A stretch of DNA of 64,000 nucleotides from Cyclaneusma minus (taxonomy: Eukaryota > Ascomycota > Leotiomycetes > Marthamycetales > Marthamycetaceae): the NCBI GenBank assembly GCA_037179335.1, contig JAKZHN010000037.1, forward strand, positions 186,001 to 250,000, in the 5' to 3' direction. The position numbers and the translations under genes are program-made. Every line of letters begins with the position of its first letter. Position 1 is the stretch's first letter. Of this stretch, positions 1 to 12,251 are shown piece after piece. Below the pieces are notes generated by a model. That model did not search any database, had not been told where the DNA came from, and saw only the letters and a list, made by a program, of their open reading frames with translations.

Positions 1-1136
1 TCTCGTAGGCGTATTCCCTACTAAGAGATTCCATAGTTGTAATTGAAATTGCTTTCGAATGAAGTGGTACACAAATGATCTATCGGAATACTGTCCAGAG
101 GAGAGAACTATGTCATTCGAAGACTTCGAGAGAAGACGCTTAATTATTGAACATGCTATCTCGAAACATTTGTTTCTCGGAGAGATGCCCTGCCAATAAT
201 GCCATTGGACAGCATAGCAATTTTTGGAACCACTGCGGCTCGTGATGTTTTTTCAATGAAAAAAAAAAACGGCCGACTGCCTCGATGCGTTAGAGAGATT
301 TGAGTGTTTGCGTACGATTTCGCATGGTTGGAAGGCTTGATTTCTCGATGTCGTGGATATTCCCAACTTGTGTAACATCTGGCAAGTGTCTTGCACGACT
401 GTCGTCGGAATAGGGTTGTGCCAAGCGCATCGACCCACGGCTTTGGTGGAACCCTGTGTAACCACGACCCACCCGTTGGTCATCATACCGAGAAGCAACG
501 CGACGAAGCTCGGCGAAGTGCGACTATCACCAGCTTCCAGGTGTAGGTTCATTTGCGAGAGCCGAAGGCAGATTTCTGCGTGAGATGAGCTCTTTGACAA
601 GAGAAATGTCTCTACTGGCGCATGATTGAATCCTGCTCTCGTTCCTCGATGCGACGATCTTCGGCCACCGGCATTCACTTTAGGTAGCTAAATTTTTTCT
701 CCTTTCGCCGTCGTCACAGATTCATGCTCTATGATTGAGAGGCATCCAGAAAGGCGTCCACGGGATTGACAAAATTTAGTAGAAGTATTCTGGGATGCGG
801 AGGTTGGAGAACATTACCAGAGAAAGACGACTTGTCGAACTAGAGTGAGCGAAAGACCGGAGCATCAAGGATGCGAGATCGAAGAGAATTGAAGCAACAA
901 GAGATTATGGACGGCAAGGAGTAGTTGCCTCCTAATTGATTTTCTGGATCAGGTCTGGTCGTCATCGCGGACATTCGTGTCTGTGGGTTCGTGTTGTGTG
1001 TCGAGCGAGAATGTGAACGGGATTATCCGAACGAGGCGACTGACGTCACAGGGCCCCTAAATACCGTATACAGAAATTTTGCCAAATAGGACGATCTCGA
1101 GAGAGGACCAAGGAGCGTCGCCATCGGAAGCCATGC
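1..1136. other. GC-balanced stretch without a recognisable gene
   Basis: The base composition is like that of the gene islands, and several open frames of 60-140 codons exist on both strands. None shows a domain, a convincing intron pair or similarity to the paralog family that I can support. The longest open frame, on the minus strand at 253-678, ends in a run of phenylalanine codons read from a poly-A tract and is probably chance or a decayed gene. I assign nothing here. Confidence 0.4.
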
Positions 1137-1710
1137 TCACAATACCCAGAAGGGACACCATCTTCGACTGACATGAGACGGAACCACATCGTCGGCATGT
1201 GCTGTGGAATTTGCATTTGAGCGCTCCATAATCTGTCTATGCTGAGCTTGAATCTTAGCCTCACAGAACCGCTTGTTCGTGAAGCATGTAGCCTAGAGGG
1301 CAATGTCAGTGATTTCAATCCAGGTGTGAAGGGTGGAGGCAGAGGAGGGTGACGGGCAACAGACCTATCACTACATACGACAGTTGCCGATCTTTGTCAG
1401 TAATGCATGTCAGACGATGGAATGGCGATTGGTGAGGAGCGCTCCTGGGACAGATCAATGGGTCAAGCAAGGCTCTTTGATTAGCCTGCATTCTGGCGTC
1501 GCGAGGGGGCCGACAAACTTGTCCGGGGACAGGAGCCTCGTGGAGATCGTAGACGCACTTGGGGCCCTTCAGCATCATGTATCCAGTGGATGTTTGGAAA
1601 GTCTGGTATTGGAAGTCGAGAGAGGCGATGAGGCGAATGGAAGTTCTGGAGGCATGGAGGTGTGTCATGGACTGTGTAGTAGGAGGAGCTGCCCTGAGGG
1701 CGGAGAGCAC
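1137..1710 (-). pseudogene. Decayed paralog K of the GQ-LP/GHP family
   Basis: Exon 1 (1366-1710, read leftwards) contains V-P-G-Q-V-C about 22 codons after the segment S-L-D-F-Q, then C-P-R-S-A-P where active-looking paralogs have C-x-R-x-A-W-G-H-P, and it ends in Y-V-V-I. This is the same order and nearly the same spacing as the intact members at 45445 and 47680. An intron-like stretch (1293-1365, 73 nt) follows, with a branch-like CTGAC and a CTCTAG acceptor; the codons after it read A-T-C, close to the A-T-T or C-T-T that opens exon 2 elsewhere. The donor is not GT in the expected place (GGTCTG), the GHP motif is lost, and exon 2 stops after about 50 codons. I read it as a dead copy, stranded on the far side of the 27-kb AT-rich block from the main array. 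The similarity is partial, so the assignment is tentative. Confidence 0.45.
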
Positions 1711-1716
1711 GCAGTA

Positions 1717-2001
1717 CTATTGCGTAAACAAAAACATGAAATAAGGCGTGACGCTGTCCCATGCCGGGACAAGCTCGATGATAGCAGATACATCCGGCGG
1801 CGATGAAGATAATTTGGAAAAATATGAGTCATCGAGCACTATCATATTTGCATGTACATCTGGAATGAGACGAGGCAGTGGGTAGATTACATCCTCCTTT
1901 ATTTTAGATAGGGATGCTAGGTTATGGCTATCTACCGGGTACGCTTTCTTCGAGATGGTTTCCTCGCCTACAAAGTGTTCCTCCGCAGCTCTCTCTATCA
2001 C
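1717..2001 (-). CDS. Unidentified open frame upstream of relic K
   Basis: This is a 94-codon open frame in ordinary GC-balanced codon usage. It begins with a GTG codon in the listed frame, so the true start, if any, is an internal ATG or an upstream exon. It has no signal peptide, membrane segment or recognisable domain. It sits directly upstream of the decayed paralog K on the same strand and could be K's damaged N-terminal region, because family members have long variable N-termini. It could equally be chance. Confidence 0.2.
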   Translation of the reverse strand: MIERAAEEHFVGEETISKKAYPVDSHNLASLSKIKEDVIYPLPRLIPDVHANMIVLDDSYFSKLSSSPPDVSAIIELVPAWDSVTPYFMFLFTQ

Positions 2002-2852
2002 CCAAACATCAGATGCCCTAGATCTGCTCCCATTATCCCAACTAGCCCAAACTCATGTAGCGACATAGCCGCAAGGTCTCTTGCCCCCCTTGGACTCGTC
2101 TCAGTCTGGCTCATTCCAACTGCTTCCCCCATGTCCTGCCTCCTCCCCGCCTTGTTGTTCTTCACGGAACTCTAGCTGAACACATCTGGTCTGATGCTCG
2201 TCTGAGTGCGGCATGTGGATCACCAACATCCGGGGCGCTGTAAGTGTTGCGCGCCTTGTTCTGAATGGGTGCCATTCGGTTTTGGTCAGCAAGACATCGC
2301 GCCAAGCCTTGATGGTGGGTAGAGGTCAAGTTCTTGCCCAAGGCGAATGTGAAGAGGCACCCCTGGAGCAGCGCTCAGATCGTTGCTAATGAGTGAAGCT
2401 TTGAGCTGACTAGGCAAAAGACCTGGGCATGTTGTTTTTGTTTTTTGCCTTTGGTTTTTTTTGTTTGTTTTTTTTTGCTTGTGGTTTTGCCTTGTAAGTT
2501 TTTTTTTATGTGATGTTCTCATCTGTGCCAAGATATCCATTCGCTGCTTTTGCCGTCGAACATGAGATGTTCGAAGCCCGACTTGGAACTCCAAGTTCAT
2601 CAAGTCCATCATCTATCTGGCCGTTTGTTTCCTTCTGGGCAGTAGCAGCAGCATCAGTTGGAGATCATGTCCTATCGTCCGAAGTGGTAGCAGCCGCTGT
2701 GGGACCGTAACTGCTGCAAGGGTAGCTCAGCAATATGTCGTTGAAAGACTTATGGAGTGCCGGCGTTATAAGGGCGGAGGATCTTGTGAAGATTCTGATG
2801 AGTTGGAGGCTTCCTAGTATACGTTAGCAAGATGTTTCCTCGTAGCTTTGCG
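2002..2852. other. Stretch without a supported gene
   Basis: The sequence is GC-balanced, with a T-rich run of about 80 bases around 2430-2510 made of TTTTTTG-type blocks. Open frames on either strand are short and show no family motif. I see nothing to annotate except the poly-T/G simple sequence. Confidence 0.35.
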
Positions 2853-3008
2853 TTATCGGTGTGTACGAACCATCTTGAAGGTGTGCAGCTCCTCCTTGGT
2901 CTGTTGAACGAGCATGGAACTTGAGCAGGTGCATATGTCGCGCTCAGTCGGTAGAAGCTCTTCGGGCATGGCGACATACAGCTGGAGGACTTCTGGAGCA
3001 TCTCTTTG
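2853..3008 (-). pseudogene. Coding relic of unknown identity
   Basis: The minus-strand frame from 3008 down to 2853 reads as 51 codons of natural-looking protein (L-Y-V-A-M-P-E-E-L-L-P and later T-K-E-E-L-H-T-F-K-M). It lies between a TAA at 3009-3011 and a TAA at 2853-2855. The upstream stop sits in the context TAA-CAA and could derive from CAA by C-to-T change. It lies just downstream, on the same strand, of the spliced candidate at 3114-3463 and might once have been part of it. I do not recognise the protein. Confidence 0.3.
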
Positions 3009-3113
3009 TTATGTTCGGGAAGCGTATCTTCACCTAGCCGATGGCGAGTCTTGGTCCTACGTTCTCGTTCTCTTAGACACCAAGCATGTGTCGCTCATCG
3101 CCGTTGTTGGTAA

Positions 3114-3463
3114 TTAGAGCCATCGTGACTGCTGTAAGGAGTGAGTTAGCCATATTCAGCTGCCATGATATTGAGAGCACTTACTTGGGCCTCCGTTGTG
3201 CGCATGTAGAGTTGAGATTGTAGGTCGTCATTCATCAGAGATGACAGCTCGTACTTGTTGGTGGCGTTGAGCCTTGCTTGTCCTGCCTCAACATCCTGTT
3301 CTTTTCGTATCCGCAGTTTCTGGTATTCTTGCGCCTCGATTCGTGGAATGGGGTGATTTGGTAGTATTGGTGGTGCCATCGAGATCATAGCGTAGTCGTG
3401 TTCTTCCCGTCCTGTATGTGATCCCTTGAACATCGCATCACAATCTTCGAGAAAGCTGTTCAT
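3114..3463 (-). CDS. Small spliced gene candidate, about 98 residues
   Basis: An ATG at 3463 opens a frame rich in charged and glutamine residues (E-A-Q-E-Y-Q-K-L-R-I-R-K-E-Q-D). A textbook short fungal intron follows at 3132-3184: GTAAGT donor, CTAAC branch motif and TTACAG acceptor, 53 nt. Splicing leaves a 98-residue protein ending five codons into exon 2 (3114-3131); without splicing the frame reads 105 codons. The middle is probably helical or coiled coil. No family is recognised. The very short exon 2 suggests that the present 3' end is not the original one and that the gene may be a remnant of a longer reading frame continuing towards 2853. Confidence 0.4.
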
Positions 3464-3809
3464 GTCGCAAGAGTTGTCGACCCAGTCGCAGTGGTGGAGT
3501 CCGGGACGTTTGAAAGCGAGGACAAAGGCTTCGGGTACAGTTCTGTGGCTGCCGTTAGCATTGTGTCATGGTTGAGTCGGTGAACTTGGAGCAATGGCCT
3601 TAAACGTACCTAGCCTACAGTGTTGTCATATCGCAGATAGGAGTTCTTCCCAATCTTTCCGCCCCTCTCAGTCATTCCTCGACGTCCGATTCGTCTCTCT
3701 CTTTGTGTCATCAATTCTAAGTATCTGGCGCGTCATGTCTTGCTGATATGTTGATCTTCTGGATGGAAACAGCTCTAGTCCACGGGAAGAGATAGTCTTG
3801 ATATTGGCC

Positions 3810-3980
3810 TTCGAGCTTGGCGACGGACTTGAGGCTTGAAGACGGCCTTCAAACTTGGAAATGGCTTTCGAGCGTGGAAACTGGATTCGAGCTTGGAACA
3901 GGTGTTGGAGCTTGGGAACGGTCTTCGAGTTTGTAGATGGCCTTCGAGTTTGGAGACGGCTTTCGAGGTTGGAGCAGGTT
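3810..3980. repeat. 19-bp minisatellite, nine degenerate units
   Basis: Units start at 3810, 3829, 3848, 3867, 3886, 3905, 3924, 3943 and 3962, exactly 19 bases apart. The consensus is close to TTCGAGYTTGGARACGGNC. Several units differ from neighbours by one to four substitutions and none by a visible indel. Because 19 is not a multiple of three, any translation cycles through three frames with a 57-base period, so the apparent proline- and arginine-rich open frames over this block are a by-product of the repeat. Confidence 0.8.
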
Positions 3981-4815
3981 TTAGACTCTGGCTACGAAGT
4001 GGGGGCAGCGCTGTTGAAGATATTGTTCCACCAAATGAGAATGGGACTGAACAGACCACGAGACACCTGTCGCAGTATGGGAATGAACGGGGGACCGGCT
4101 TGTCCCACCGAAGTTGAGGAACTCAGCGAAGGACTAGATGGCAGGAGTGTTCATAGTTGTCGAAGCCGTAGTGACTCTCGCCAGTGGAACTTTGGTAGTT
4201 TCCACTTGATTACGTGACCTTCCTTGCCGTCGGAATCAGAGACATTAGAAGTATCATTGCGGAGACCGTTGTCTTTATTGCGGGTGCTGGCGTGGGAAGC
4301 ATTGTGGAGTGCTGGTCTGGCTTCATGGCTGAAATTTCTCGGTGTGCGAAGACTCTTGTCTTGGGTGCCGTGGCCAGCTCATCTCCGGGGCTGAAAAGCT
4401 GAACTCATTCTGCTCACCCACAACCGCCCCGTCGAGGGTGTACGATTGCTTTGCTTGAGCCCGTCAGCTTCCTCCGGCTCTATGATCTGTCGACGCAACT
4501 TGGCATGTGAGTATCCCAAGATTTTGAGCTGTCCTTGCATCTTCCAGTACGCGGCAAGTCCACGGGGAGAACCTGTGAACCGTTCGCTTCCCACACACAA
4601 AAGGTTGTGTGTGGTACTGGTCCCCGACGCCACGTAGAGGCCGTTCGTGTCGGGGTAACGCACCCGGGGATGATATTGATGGGGGTGTCACTTGCATGGA
4701 GCAGTCCGCAGGTGCACCAGGGCCATAACGCCATATGGCTTCCGTGTCTCCCTGGTTACCCTTTGAAGAGACCATTTATGGTGTAGCTCGTTACATGCAA
4801 GGGAAGGAAGGAAAA
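3981..4815. other. GC-balanced stretch up to the AT-rich border, no supported gene
   Basis: Overlapping open frames of 60-100 codons occur on both strands between 4379 and 4786, but none shows a domain, motif or intron. The composition stays GC-balanced until about 4815 and then drops abruptly. I assign no gene. Confidence 0.35.
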
Positions 4816-4830
4816 AAGGGGTTTTTTTGG

Positions 4831-4990
4831 ATATTTTGTATTGCCTGGGGCATAGTCTAGCGGTTGCTAGAGTTGCTTTAAATTCCAGGCTTTTGCGCTA
4901 TGCTTAAAGCTATTCGGAGCTTTAAAAGCCAATATAAGGGCTTAATGCAAAAGCCTGAATAGAGCTAAAAGCTTGATTGAGATTGGCTCC
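4831..4990. repeat. LTR-like or SINE-like repeat, left copy
   Basis: This segment recurs in direct orientation at about 10789-10948. Shared blocks include AGCTAAAAGCTTGATT near the right end and AAGCCAATATAAGG in the middle. The left copy keeps many G and C bases that are A or T in the right copy, such as a CTGGGGCATAG block against TTAAAATATAG, the direction expected from RIP. The copy contains TAGTCTAGCGG followed 25 bases later by TTTAAATTCC, which resemble RNA polymerase III A and B boxes. A tRNA-derived SINE is therefore an alternative to an LTR. It marks the left edge of the 27-kb AT-rich block. Confidence 0.6.
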
Positions 4991-6149
4991 GAAACAACAT
5001 CACTCACGCTAAAATAAGTTCTTGGTCAAATTGCAATATTATTCCTCGAAACCAGGCTTGCTTAAATTATCTTATCCGGTTTACTTTACTGCTATAAAGC
5101 ATAAAGCAATTACAATACCATTATTGCTATTATAGCCGCAAAAGCAAAACAGCAATATTAATATAGGCAAAAATTTTATATTTGTTATATTTAAGCCAAT
5201 TATTAATTACCAAAATAATTTTACAGCTTTAAAAATATTAATTTCCAATATTTGCATATATTTTAAAAAGGCAAAAAACCTCGAAACCCTTACTGGCGTA
5301 TTTTAAAAAATACTAATGGCTTTTGCAATTTAAAATGCAAAAATCTTTGCTGCCTTTTTGCCGGCCTTTATTTATATTTTTAAAGCCCTAATTATTAATT
5401 CTTTTTCGTAAAAAATCCGTTTATTTAAAAGCTCGCCTTATAAATATATATTATCATTATTAAAATAATGTATAAATTATATTTAGGCATTTTTATACTA
5501 GCTAGCACCCTTTTAAATATATATAATCAAATTTTTGCCCAAGCTTTTTAAGGCTTTTTTATTATTATTATTAAAATTCCCTTTATAAAAAAAATATTAA
5601 GGCCGGCTTTTTATAAAGTCAAAATTAAAATAAAAATAAAATAGCAAGCTAAATAAAAAGCTATATTTTTAATTAGCTTTTTAAATAATTAATTATACCA
5701 ATTTCGAATTTAATAAATTAGGTAATTTCGAAATTTTTATACGCTTTTAAAAGCTTAATAGCGGTATAATAATTTTTTAAGCCCCTAATATAAAGACAAT
5801 TTAAGCCTTAACTAAAAAGCATAATTAATTTTTTTTTGAAAGGCTTGCTTTTAAAAGCTTTATTTTCTATTTTTATTTATAAAATATTTAAAAATCTATT
5901 TTTATTAAAAATAAATAAATTAATTATAATTAACCGGATTTTAAAAAATAATATAAAAACCCATTTAAAATTAAAAATTCTTTAAATAATATAGCCAAAA
6001 ATAATATTAAATAATAACGAAAAATACGGCTTTTTAATTACTAAATACGCTTTAGCAAAGCAAATTAATAAAATTAATAAAATATATATATTATTAAATT
6101 TAAAGGCTAAAATTTATAAGCTATTTAATGCTTTAATTGCCAATATTAA

Positions 6150-6205
6150 AAATATATATTAAAATATATATATTAAAATATATATATTAAAATATATATA
6201 TTAAA
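6150..6205. repeat. 14-bp AT microsatellite-like repeat
   Basis: There are about three and a half copies of AAAATATATATATT at 6161, 6175 and 6189. This is simple sequence inside the AT-rich block, with no associated gene. Confidence 0.7.
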
Positions 6206-9200
6206 AATATTTTAATTTATAATAAATATATTTATAATAAATATATAAAAATTTATTATATTAAAAACTATTCTAAAATGACATTATTAAAATATAACAA
6301 TTACAAATATATAAGCTATAAATGTTTTTTATTTTTATGTAAAATTTTAAAATTTAAGCGCAAAATAATATATCAACGTTTTAAAAATAAATTTATATTT
6401 TATAATAAGAATATAATTAAAATATTATTTTAATTAATTATTTAATAATAAAAGCCTTTTTATAAAAACATTAAAAAAACGATTCCGTTAATTTAAATAA
6501 AACGGAAGAATATTTAAATATACGCCATTTTTTTGCTTTATTTTTAAAAATTAATTAAAGCTTTTTAAATAATTTTAATAGCTATTGCTTTTATAATAAA
6601 AATATAAAATTTTTAAATATAAAAAATAAATATTAATCAAAGTATAAAAATATAAAAAAGCTTTAAATAAATATATAATAATTATTCTAAACATTATAAT
6701 ATAATATATATAAATTAGCAAAACTGATAAACTTAATATTAAATTTAATAAATTTAATTAAAAAAAATTAAATTTTTATTATTTAAAAATTAAAAATTAA
6801 TTTAAATATATAGGCAATTAAAAATCTTAATACCAATAGCTTTTATATTATTTTTTTATTTAAAAGCTATTTTAAAATCGCTATATATAATAAACAAAAG
6901 ATCTTAATTAATAATTAAAAAGCCCGCTATTTTTTAGCAAATTTTATATTAAATAATTTCAAGCTTAAATTTAAAGCTATTTTTTTAATTTTATAATTTT
7001 ATAATTTTTATAACTTTTTAAAAGCTTATAAAAATAATATTACCAAATTTTGTTTATTTATTTTAAAACCCAATTTTATTAAATAATTAATAAAATATAT
7101 ATTAATAATAGAATATTTTTATTTTTATTATTTATTATCAAATTTAATAAAAATATTTACTTTGTATAAATATATTGAGATTTTAACGGCTATTATAAAA
7201 TAATATTTTTACCGGCTTTTAATCTTTTTAAATATAATAATATTTAATGCTAAAAAGGCAAAAATAATTATAAATCCAATTTTATTTATTTGGAAAATAG
7301 CAAATATATTCTTATATTATTAAATTTGCCAAAAAATGTTTTTGTTTTTCAATTATTTATTAATAGAAATTAAATAAAAATTTTAAATATTGCAATTTTT
7401 TTTTAAAAAAAATGTGAAAAGAAATCAATTTAATAGTTTTAAAAAAACTATTTTTAAATTATACAATTTTTATAAACATTTTAGCCAAATTTAATATTAA
7501 AAATAATATTAATAATAAAATTTTGAAACTACTAAAAGCGGTTAATTTAATAATAATAAAAGCAATTTTGTAAGCAAGGCCGAAACAATAGCGTAAAATA
7601 TAATAAAATCCTAAATGCAATTAAATAATTAAATATATTAGAAAATTGCGAAAAACAAAGTGTTTTTACTAATATATAAGCAAGCTAAAAAAGCAACTAA
7701 AAAAATAAATAATACAGCAAAAGTAATTATTTAAAAAGCAAATTTTTATAAAGCTTTTTAGGATTTTAACTTTTTTTAAAATTTAAAAAATAAATAAAAA
7801 TAAAAAGCCATGTTTTTTTTAATTTTTCAAAATTTTTATTACTATAATATTAAAAACTTTTTTTAATAATTAATTTTTATAGCAATTGAACAGTTCTTAA
7901 AATCTTTTATTTTTTATTTTTTTTGGCCAATTTAATAAATTCAAAAAAATACCAATATTTTCCGAAATTTTTAAAAAAAAAATTCAAAAATATATAATAA
8001 AATATTAAAAAGTCCTTTTATAAGCAAAACTTTTAGAAAGTCGCAAAATTATCCAATATTTTATTTTATATTTAAGCAGCCATTTTGTTAATAATTAAAA
8101 TATATATTTAAAAGCTATTTATAGCCTATTTAGAATAAGGCTATTATTTTAATTAATTTAAAATTGCTTATATAATTGTTTTTTAAAAACCAGGCAAAGA
8201 AAACTATATTATATTAATAATTTATAAATTAATAGTTTTTTTAAGTATTTTGAAAAATGGGTTTTAAAAAATTAATAATTAAAAGATTAGCTATCCTAGC
8301 CAAATAATACTTTTTGCTTTATTTTGATTAATAAGAAATAAAAATAAAAATAATATTTATGCAATATTAAAGTTATTAACCAGCCAAATTTATAAAATTT
8401 AAAATCGAAATTTATAATAAATAATATTAGTTTTTAGGTTAAATATTTTAAGAGCATTTAATAATATCTTTTATAAAAAGAAATTATGTTTTATATAATA
8501 AAGTGATTCCAGTATATTTTTAAAAATAAATTTAAAGCTTTTTATTTAATTGCAAAATTATTTTTAATATTAATAATAAAAAACAAAAAATATTTAAAAT
8601 TAATACCGGTATTTGTTAAAAATTCCCGGTATTGGTTTTTTAATTTAATGTTTTTTATATGTATAATTTATTATATAAATTAATTGCAGCTAGAAACTTT
8701 ATTAATAATATTAATATATTAAAATAAATTTAATTAATTTTAGCAAATAAATGGGTTTTAAGCAAAATTTACCAAAATATTCTAAATTAGGGAATAAAAT
8801 ATATAGCTATTTTTATATTTTAAAAATACGAATTTATATATTTTTCCAAATAAATTAAATGCAAAAATATATACCATAAAATTTAATTTAATAATAACGC
8901 TATTATTTTAAAAGAAAGAAATAAATATTTTAAGCTTTTAGCTAAATTTTAAGCTTAAATAAAAACCTTATTTTAAATTTAAATTATAAAACTGTTTTGC
9001 TTAATTTTAGGCAATATTTAAATTTATAAAATTAATATAAGAAGCATTATTAAATAAAGCCTAAATAATATATAGAAATAATATATAGAAATAATAATTA
9101 AAGCCGATATAATTTATAACGCATTAATTATATATATATTAAAAAATAATAATAAAAACTTTATTAAATTAAGCTATTTATAATTGTTAATTATTAAATA

Positions 9201-10788
9201 AAATAACGCTTTTAAGCTGCTAATAAAGGCATTTAAAGCTGTTTTAATTAAATTGCTAAAATCAAAAGCAGAAATTGCTTTTCTCTTATATAAATTTATT
9301 AATTACCAAAAGATAATATAAAATACCAGGCCGTATTTACAAAAATTTAAAAAAACGCCATTAAAATCATAATTTGCCAAAAATCATTACTAATACCTAA
9401 ATAAAAATAATTTAAAAAACCATTACCAAATTTATTGATTAATAATTAAATTTATTAAGCAATATAATATAAGGCTATTAAATTAAATTTATTAAAAAAC
9501 TTAAAATTAGCTATAGTTTTGGCCAATTAAAAAAATAAAAATAAAGGCTTATTTTTTAATATTAATTGGTTTATAATTAACCAAAAAAGCAAAAACCAAT
9601 TTTATTATATATAATAAAAAATTGGAATAAATATAAAAAATTGATTTTATTTAAATAACGCATTTTTGCTTATAGCAAAAATAAAATATTGCTAAATTGT
9701 TTTAAATCTTTTAACTTTTTTTTTCAAGCTTTTAATGCTTTTTAGCAATATAATATAATTTTTTTTTGTTTTTTTTGTTTTGCAAGATATAAAATTTTAA
9801 ATTATATATTTATTTAATATAATTATTGTAATTTAAAACTTTTATATTAAAAGCTTTATTTTACTAATTATTAAACTATAATTATTATTAAAACAGGCTT
9901 TAAAGCTATTATTAAATAATCTTTTTTTAAAAAACTACTAAAATAATTTGCTTTTGCCAATTCGGCTTTAAAAGCTATAAATAATAATATAAAATTATAA
10001 AAGAAATTAGCAACCAAGATTAAGCGGCTGCTATTAAATTAAAAAGCCTTAAAAAAACGAAAAAATAAATAAAAGAAAATATATAGCAAAAAGGTATTTT
10101 AAAATAAAAAATAAGGTATAATAAAAAAAAGCCCAAAAGAATTTAGATTTTAAAGAAATATAAAATTAAAAATATTTTTGGTCTTTTATAATATTATATT
10201 ATTATAGCCTTTATAGCCTTAATAATAAAATATAAGCCAATGTAAGCCTATTTAAAAAGCGCAAAAGCTTTTTTAAAGCTTTTTGCCTTTTTAAAAATAA
10301 TATAAATTATATTAAATATTTTTAATTAATTAAAATACCCCTTTAGCGGGGTTTTGGCAAACGGACGCTGGTCCTTTTATTTATAATTAACTTTTCCAAT
10401 ATAAATAAATTAATTTATAATTTGCGTTTAATTTGCAAATCTATTAAATAAATAAATTGGACGTTAAATTCCAAAAAAAATAAAATAAATAACTCCGGCT
10501 GCTATAAGGCTGTACGCTATATAATTAGCTATAAATTAAAATATATGAAAAGGTAAAATGGCAAATTAAATTAATTATTAATAAAGCAATTAATATTCGT
10601 AAAAAAGGGAATAATAGTGGTAAGAGTTTTTTTTAATTATTATTATAAATCTTATTATTGCTTATGCTTTTAATTATTAATTAGGGGGTTTTATATAAAA
10701 TCTATATAATAATAAGCTAGCCTTACTATTATAAAACCTATTATTTATAATATAATTTATTATATATATAAAACAAGGGGGGGATTAA

Positions 10789-10948
10789 ATATTTTATATT
10801 ATTTAAAATATAGCCTATCAATTGCTAAAGCTGCTTTAAATCCCAGATTTTTATATTATACTTAAAGCTATTTGGATTTTAGAAGCCAATATAAGGATTT
10901 AATATAAAGGCCTAAATAAAGCTAAAAGCTTGATTAAAATTAATTTTA
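10789..10948. repeat. LTR-like or SINE-like repeat, right copy
   Basis: This is the direct-repeat partner of the segment at 4831-4990, more heavily converted to AT. The 5.8 kb between the copies is uniformly AT-rich, which fits the internal region of a RIP-destroyed LTR retrotransposon of about 6.1 kb. I see no readable polymerase or integrase motif between the copies, so two independent SINE insertions remain possible. Confidence 0.55.
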
Positions 10949-11214
10949 GCTATTGCAGGGCTAGGCGCAAGTATAATAAAGCAGGCTATATTTAAATTAG
11001 TAATAAAAAAAATAGCGAAAAAAAAATAATAAAAAACATTAATTAAAACAATATATTAAAAATAAAATATTTGCCGGTAAAAGAACGCTGGCTAAAATTA
11101 AATTTGCTAATAAAGAAAAGTAACAAATAGCCGAAAAAGGCGTTTAAATTTTTTTTTACCTAGCTTTTAAATATTTAATTATAATATATTATTATTAATT
11201 GCGTACATTAGCAA

Positions 11215-11350
11215 AAAGGAAAAATCCCCAATGGGCCCGTCGGGGAAATCCGGGGGGTCCGGGTGGTCTAAAGCCTCGCCGGCCTAATTTAAAATTAAAG
11301 AAATTCTTTACCGCGCCAAAATTCCAATAAGCAGCTATTAGACGCCGGCC
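11215..11350. other. GC-rich island inside the AT-rich block
   Basis: A 75-base segment from 11223 is strikingly G- and C-rich, with runs such as GGGCCCGTCGGGG and CCGGGGGGTCCGGG, and lies in otherwise 80-90% AT sequence. A smaller island at 10335-10380 has a partly similar CCCC...GGGG arrangement. Such islands often mark transposon termini or sequence inserted after mutation, but I could not pair it with an inverted or direct partner. Confidence 0.4.
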
Positions 11351-12180
11351 GGATATTAAATAGGCATTAAAAGACCGATTTAAATAATTTGTTTTTATTT
11401 ATTTTAATATTTTTAATATTTCTATTTTTGCCATTATTGCTATTTAAATTTTTAATTTCTAATAAATCGATTACCATTAGTAATTGCATTTAAATACTAT
11501 TAATTTAATTTATTTATTAGCTTTAATTTTCCTACTGGCTTTTATTATTAGGCCTATTTTCAAAAATTATAATAAATTATTTAGCAATAATTTACATTAT
11601 AAATTAAATAATGCAATAGCAATAAAAATATATAATTTACAAGCTATATGTTTTTAAGCTATATTTATTTATTTAATTTTAATCCAATTAATATTTCTAA
11701 AAATTTATAAAATCCGCTTATAAAAATATTTTTAATTTAAGTTTAAATTTATTTTATAAGAAAGCGCTTATTTTATTTTATATTTTCTTTATTCTTTTAT
11801 TTTTGCCAATATATAAAAGCTTTATTTCTTAATTATGCTTTATTAATACGGTAAACTTTAAATTGCATTTTATTAATTAAATAATAGTATATATATTTTT
11901 TTATATTATATATATATAAAAACTTTTTAATATTATTATATATATATTATTTTTTATTTGGCATTAATTACTTTTTAATTCTAAATTCCATTATTTAAAG
12001 CCTAATTTTAAATGCATCAAAAAAATTTATAAAATTTATATATATATTATATTAATATACTTTTTAATAGAAAAAATATATATATTTAATTTTAAAAAAC
12101 AGGCGCAAGCGTTTATAATTATGCTTTTTTATTTCATTATTTTTTAAGCGCTTTAGTTGCGCGTTTTTTAGCGTTTTTTA

Positions 12181-12251
12181 AAGCCTTTTAATTATATATT
12201 TTTTTATGATTTTTTGAAGCCTTTTAATTATATATTTTTTAATATTTTTTA
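12181..12251. repeat. 36-bp tandem duplication
   Basis: The unit starting AAGCCTTTTAATTATATATT at 12181 is repeated from 12217, with differences only in the last third. It lies in AT-rich non-coding sequence. Confidence 0.7.

Noticed and set aside
1333..1806. 157-codon plus-strand open frame
   Set aside because: It is antisense to the relic K frame that carries the V-P-G-Q-V-C motif; it has no domain of its own.
3775..4217. Open frames on both strands over the minisatellite
   Set aside because: They are produced by a 19-bp repeat that rotates the reading frame, not by coding selection.
4851..4887. Functional tRNA gene
   Set aside because: A- and B-box-like motifs are present, but no cloverleaf with paired acceptor stem can be formed, and the second copy is degraded.
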